Source of the DNA: Treponema sp.
Lineage (GTDB): Bacteria; Spirochaetota; Spirochaetia; Treponematales; Breznakiellaceae
Assembly: GCA_031284105.1 (NCBI GenBank)
Contig: JAITAN010000161.1
Span: 1-6,327 of the forward strand
Reading direction: 5' to 3'
DNA length: 6,327 bases
The notes beneath the pieces were generated by a model. That model was not told where the DNA came from. It did no database searches and saw nothing but the letters and a program-made list of their open reading frames with translations. How positions within the stretch are numbered: position 1 is the first letter of the stretch; each line of letters starts with the position of its first letter. Positions 4,549 through 6,327 of this stretch are shown piece after piece. A program made the position numbers and the translations under genes.

Positions 4549-5214
4549 ATGTCAGAAAGCAAAGACTGGTTTCCCAAAACCCGCGTCTTGCAGCGCGCGA
4601 TGGCGAAAAACTGGGTGATCATTCTGAAAGTAAACGCGGCCGCATGGAACATCGCCATGACCGTGGTAACGGAGCTGGAAACGCGGACGGACGCTGCGGA
4701 CGTTGCGCTTACCGCCGCGCAAAACGAGGAGACCCGCACGCCGGTTGCGACCGCGCGGTGCCGCGAGACCTTCAAGTCGCTTGAAGAGTGCATGAGGGAC
4801 ATCAAGAAGCGGTATTTTTTCGTTCCCCCGCTTACGGAAGCGGACCTGGTCAGCTTGGGTCTGAAAGTTCCGGACCCCACCGCGACCCCGTCCGGAACGC
4901 CCACTGCGCAGGTAACGCTGGAGAGTTTTCTGGTGGGACGGCACGAACGGGGGGTCAGGATCGTGTACGTTACGGGCAACTCTCACGACTCCGCGAACAA
5001 GGGGTACCGCGTCTGGTACAGCGTCATAGCGCCGGGTGAAACCGCGCCCGCGGACCCCGATGAATTACGCAACTCGTTTTTCACCAAGAGGAAAAAGGAC
5101 GTGATCGAGTTTGCCTACGGGGACAGCGGGAAGACCGCGTATTTTTCGGTGCAGATCGAAAACGACGGGAAGAAGGGTCCGTGGGGTCCGCTGGTACCCG
5201 CGCTCATTCCGTAG
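4549..5214 (+). CDS. Hypothetical protein, 221 aa, treponemal-type family of unknown function
   Basis: I do not recognise a defined function. The N-terminal half is helical and Ala-rich (WVIILKVNAAAWNIAMTVV, 22-40, then TELETRTDAADVALTAAQNE), with a Cys-rich basic stretch CRETFKSLEECMRDIKKRYF (71-90). A Pro-rich hinge, PDPTATPSGTPTAQV (108-122), leads to a beta-type C-terminal domain ending GYRVWYSVI (152-160), FFTKRKKDVIEFAYGDSGKT (177-196) and YFSVQIENDGKKGPWGP (198-214), which resembles a fibronectin-like sandwich. There is no signal peptide or convincing membrane helix, so it should be cytoplasmic. The segments look like a conserved hypothetical family I associate with treponemes; this is recollection, not a search. 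The gene is strikingly GC-rich against both flanks. Its reading frame continues upstream without a stop through the 21-bp array, but the RBS supports the ATG used here. Confidence 0.82.
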   Translation: MSESKDWFPKTRVLQRAMAKNWVIILKVNAAAWNIAMTVVTELETRTDAADVALTAAQNEETRTPVATARCRETFKSLEECMRDIKKRYFFVPPLTEADLVSLGLKVPDPTATPSGTPTAQVTLESFLVGRHERGVRIVYVTGNSHDSANKGYRVWYSVIAPGETAPADPDELRNSFFTKRKKDVIEFAYGDSGKTAYFSVQIENDGKKGPWGPLVPALIP

Positions 5215-5219
5215 AAAGT

Positions 5220-5254
5220 ACTCCATGAACGCGGATAAGGTCTGTGGAGTTTTT
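5220..5254 (+). terminator. Weak intrinsic terminator after the hypothetical gene
   Basis: ACTCCA (5220-5225) pairs with TGGAGT (5245-5250), and four further T follow (5251-5254). The stem is only 6 bp with a 19-nt loop, so it is weak, but its position 5 nt after the stop fits termination. Confidence 0.45.
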
Positions 5255-5272
5255 GCTATGCGGAAATAGTAT

Positions 5273-5280
5273 GTTATGTG
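5273..5280 (+). other. GTTATGTG, possible recombination core matching 6170-6177
   Basis: GTTATGTG is the exact reverse complement of CACATAAC at 6170-6177, and the two sites bracket the methyltransferase-like gene. The pair loosely resembles the GTTRRRY and RYYYAAC core sites of integron gene cassettes, each off consensus at one or more positions. An 8-bp match across 900 bp can easily be chance, and no attC-like fold is clear upstream of this copy. Confidence 0.2.
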
Positions 5281-5313
5281 TCATTTTTCTTGAAACTTTT
5301 GTGGATTATGCCA

Positions 5314-5328
5314 AGCGGCTGCGCCGCT
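5314..5328. repeat. Short GC-rich hairpin with TGC triloop
   Basis: AGCGGC-TGC-GCCGCT is a perfect 6-bp stem with a 3-nt loop in otherwise AT-rich sequence, 66 bp before the methyltransferase-like gene. There is no T-run, so it is not a terminator. It belongs to the TNC-loop hairpin set of this window. Confidence 0.55.
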
Positions 5329-5393
5329 AATCGGATATATTCTATAAAAATTTTCTGAAAAAAATCATTGGCATATAACCAGAAGGTTGTGTG

Positions 5394-6143
5394 ATGAAAA
5401 TAACTGGCCGAAAGATTATAAAAGCAGTAATCCCTTATGGATTTATCGTCTTGTATAAATATCTAAAACAAATTAGAGGGGAGCCCCTACGAGTTAAAGG
5501 GGATCCCCTGCGGATCAAAGAGGAACCCCACAAAAATCTTAATAATGAATTTCCCTGGCTCATGACTGAAAACGAGCGAACCTTATTTAAAAAATATATC
5601 AGTGGTTCAAAGGTATATTTGGAGTTCGGTTCAGGTGGCTCAACAATCGTAACCCTCGGCCAAACATCCGGAAAAGTATATTCGGTAGAATCCAGTAAAG
5701 AATGGATAAATCATATGTACGCCAAGTATGAAATAATTAGAAAATCAAGTGATACCGGAAGATTGAATTTATTTCATGCCGACATAGGTCCGACAGGTCC
5801 CGCCGGAGCGCCGGTGGTTTCCGGGGGAGAAAAAGAAAAGGATGTCTTTATAAAATATTCACAAGAGATATTTGAAAAACATCCGGAAGTGAAGTCGTCT
5901 GATGTTGTATTAGTAGACGGGCGTTTCCGCGTGGCGAGCTGTTTATATTCTTTACTTAACGTTAGAGAAGATACGGTAATAATGTTTCATGATTTTTGGA
6001 ACAGGCCGTATTATCACGGAGTAATGAAATATGTACATATCATTGACGGAGTTGATTCACTTATGATTTGCAAAAGAAGGACAGATAATTCAGCGGATGA
6101 AATAAAAAAAGAATACAATGAGTATAAATATGTTTTTGAATAA
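5394..6143 (+). CDS. Class I SAM-methyltransferase-like protein carrying an in-frame repeat insertion
   Basis: A 249-aa protein with the layout of a Rossmann-type methyltransferase. VYLEFGSGGSTI (74-85) is the glycine-rich SAM loop. VYSVESSKEW (95-104) places the acidic residue E99 at the end of strand 2. VVLVDGRFRVASCLYSLL (171-188) and VIMFHDFWNRPYYH (195-208) match later strands of a family often found near surface-polysaccharide genes. Its substrate is unknown. Residues 1-25 form a short hydrophobic, basic helix (IIKAVIPYGFIVLYKYL). Residues 27-45 are encoded by the palindromic repeat and look foreign. The ATG at 5394 has AGAAGG (5381-5386) 7 nt upstream and is preferred over an in-frame GTG at 5391. 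The gene is AT-rich, unlike its GC-rich neighbour, which suggests separate acquisition. Fold assignment is fairly secure; catalysis is not proven. Confidence 0.8.
   Translation: MKITGRKIIKAVIPYGFIVLYKYLKQIRGEPLRVKGDPLRIKEEPHKNLNNEFPWLMTENERTLFKKYISGSKVYLEFGSGGSTIVTLGQTSGKVYSVESSKEWINHMYAKYEIIRKSSDTGRLNLFHADIGPTGPAGAPVVSGGEKEKDVFIKYSQEIFEKHPEVKSSDVVLVDGRFRVASCLYSLLNVREDTVIMFHDFWNRPYYHGVMKYVHIIDGVDSLMICKRRTDNSADEIKKEYNEYKYVFE
5468..5529 (+). repeat. Copy of the 21-bp palindromic repeat inside the methyltransferase-like gene
   Basis: After ACAAATTAGA (5468-5477, identical to 4278-4287) come GGGGAGCCCC-TACGAGTTAAA (5478-5498), GGGGATCCCC-TGCGGATCAAA (5499-5519) and the partial unit GAGGAACCCC (5520-5529). 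Relative to the array this equals units 7, 9 and 10 joined, differing by a single base (AGTTAAA for AGTTAGA) and lacking unit 8. It is read in the same frame as the array, encoding QIRGEPLRVKGDPLRIKEEP. All differences from the array are whole units, so the frame is kept. Confidence 0.93.
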
Positions 6144-6169
6144 AAGAAACATTGTAGCAAGAAAAACAG

Positions 6170-6177
6170 CACATAAC
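6170..6177 (+). other. CACATAAC, possible recombination core paired with 5273-5280
   Basis: This 8-mer begins 26 nt after the methyltransferase-like stop and is the exact reverse complement of 5273-5280. It also lies within an imperfect palindrome centred on ACAGGCCTGT (6176-6185), which offers a non-integron explanation. If it is the start of an attC-like site, the matching right end would have to lie beyond the window, since no GTTR occurs from here to 6327. Confidence 0.2.
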
Positions 6178-6194
6178 AGGCCTGTATGCGCTTC

Positions 6195-6211
6195 GCCGCC
6201 CTGCGGGCGGC
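6195..6211. repeat. GC-rich hairpin with TGC triloop
   Basis: GCCGCCC-TGC-GGGCGGC is a perfect 7-bp all-GC stem with a 3-nt loop. No T-run follows. It is the first of three adjacent hairpins filling the end of the window. Confidence 0.65.
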
Positions 6212-6220
6212 TCGGGCTCC

Positions 6221-6260
6221 GAAAAACCGCAGTCGGCCTACGGCCTTTGTGCGGTTTTTC
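6221..6260. terminator. Bidirectional terminator-like hairpin
   Basis: GAAAAACCGC (6221-6230) pairs perfectly with GCGGTTTTTC (6251-6260), giving an A-run before and a T-run at the end of the stem, usable from either strand. An inner hairpin, GGCC-TAC-GGCC (6235-6245), sits in the loop. It is the best candidate to end transcription of the methyltransferase-like gene and could also serve a convergent gene beyond the window. Confidence 0.65.
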
Positions 6261-6271
6261 TCCGCCACAGA

Positions 6272-6319
6272 TTTGCAGCCCTGGTCTTTGCTACGCAAAG
6301 CCCTTATTCGGGCTGCAAA
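6272..6319. repeat. Nested double hairpin at the window's end
   Basis: Outer arms TTTGCAGCCC (6272-6281) and GGGCTGCAAA (6310-6319) are perfect over 10 bp. They enclose a second perfect hairpin, CTTTGC-TAC-GCAAAG (6286-6300). There is no T-run. The nested form resembles REP-type or transposon-end structures folded in single-stranded DNA more than a terminator. Confidence 0.6.
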
Positions 6320-6327
6320 ACCATCGC

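Overview
The window most resembles a chromosomal stretch from a host-associated spirochete, probably Treponema. This is an inference: the polar amino-acid transporter proteins, the hypothetical protein at 4549-5214 and the hairpin-rich spacers look treponemal to me, but there is no rRNA or other decisive marker. Base composition is a patchwork. The transporter genes are mid-GC, the hypothetical gene is clearly GC-rich, and the methyltransferase-like gene next to it is clearly AT-rich.

Left part (1-432). No intact gene is present. A decayed 3' end of argJ lies on the minus strand (141 to about 329) and carries an in-frame stop. A near-consensus sigma-70 type promoter (373-402) then drives the plus-strand operon.

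Transporter block (433-3626). Two overlapping inner-membrane permeases (433-1092 and 1073-1750) and an overlapping ATPase (1738-2499) form a tightly coupled operon. A 244-bp spacer follows, packed with four inverted repeats; it includes a perfect 31-bp operator-like dyad and a terminator-like hairpin. After it comes the secreted family 3 solute-binding protein (2744-3574) with a strong intrinsic terminator. Together these four genes make a complete polar amino-acid importer of the His/Glu/Gln/Cys class: the binding protein captures the ligand in the periplasm, the permease heterodimer passes it through, and the ATPase powers uptake.

Repeat-rich middle (3627-4548). I see no convincing gene here. 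The stretch holds a three-armed inverted repeat, two GC-rich palindromes, a perfect array of ten 7-bp units (ACCGATC) directly upstream of a perfect TATAAT, and about eleven 21-bp units, many centred on a GGGGANCCCC palindrome.

Right part (4549-6327). A 221-aa protein of unknown function is followed by a 249-aa protein with a class I SAM-methyltransferase-like fold, then a hairpin cluster. The main discovery candidate is that the 21-bp palindromic repeat recurs inside the methyltransferase-like gene, in the same reading frame, and adds about 19 residues (QIRGEPLRV...IKEEP) near its N-terminus. This behaves like a small, frame-preserving, protein-invading repeat element, analogous in concept to the palindromic elements of Rickettsia genes.
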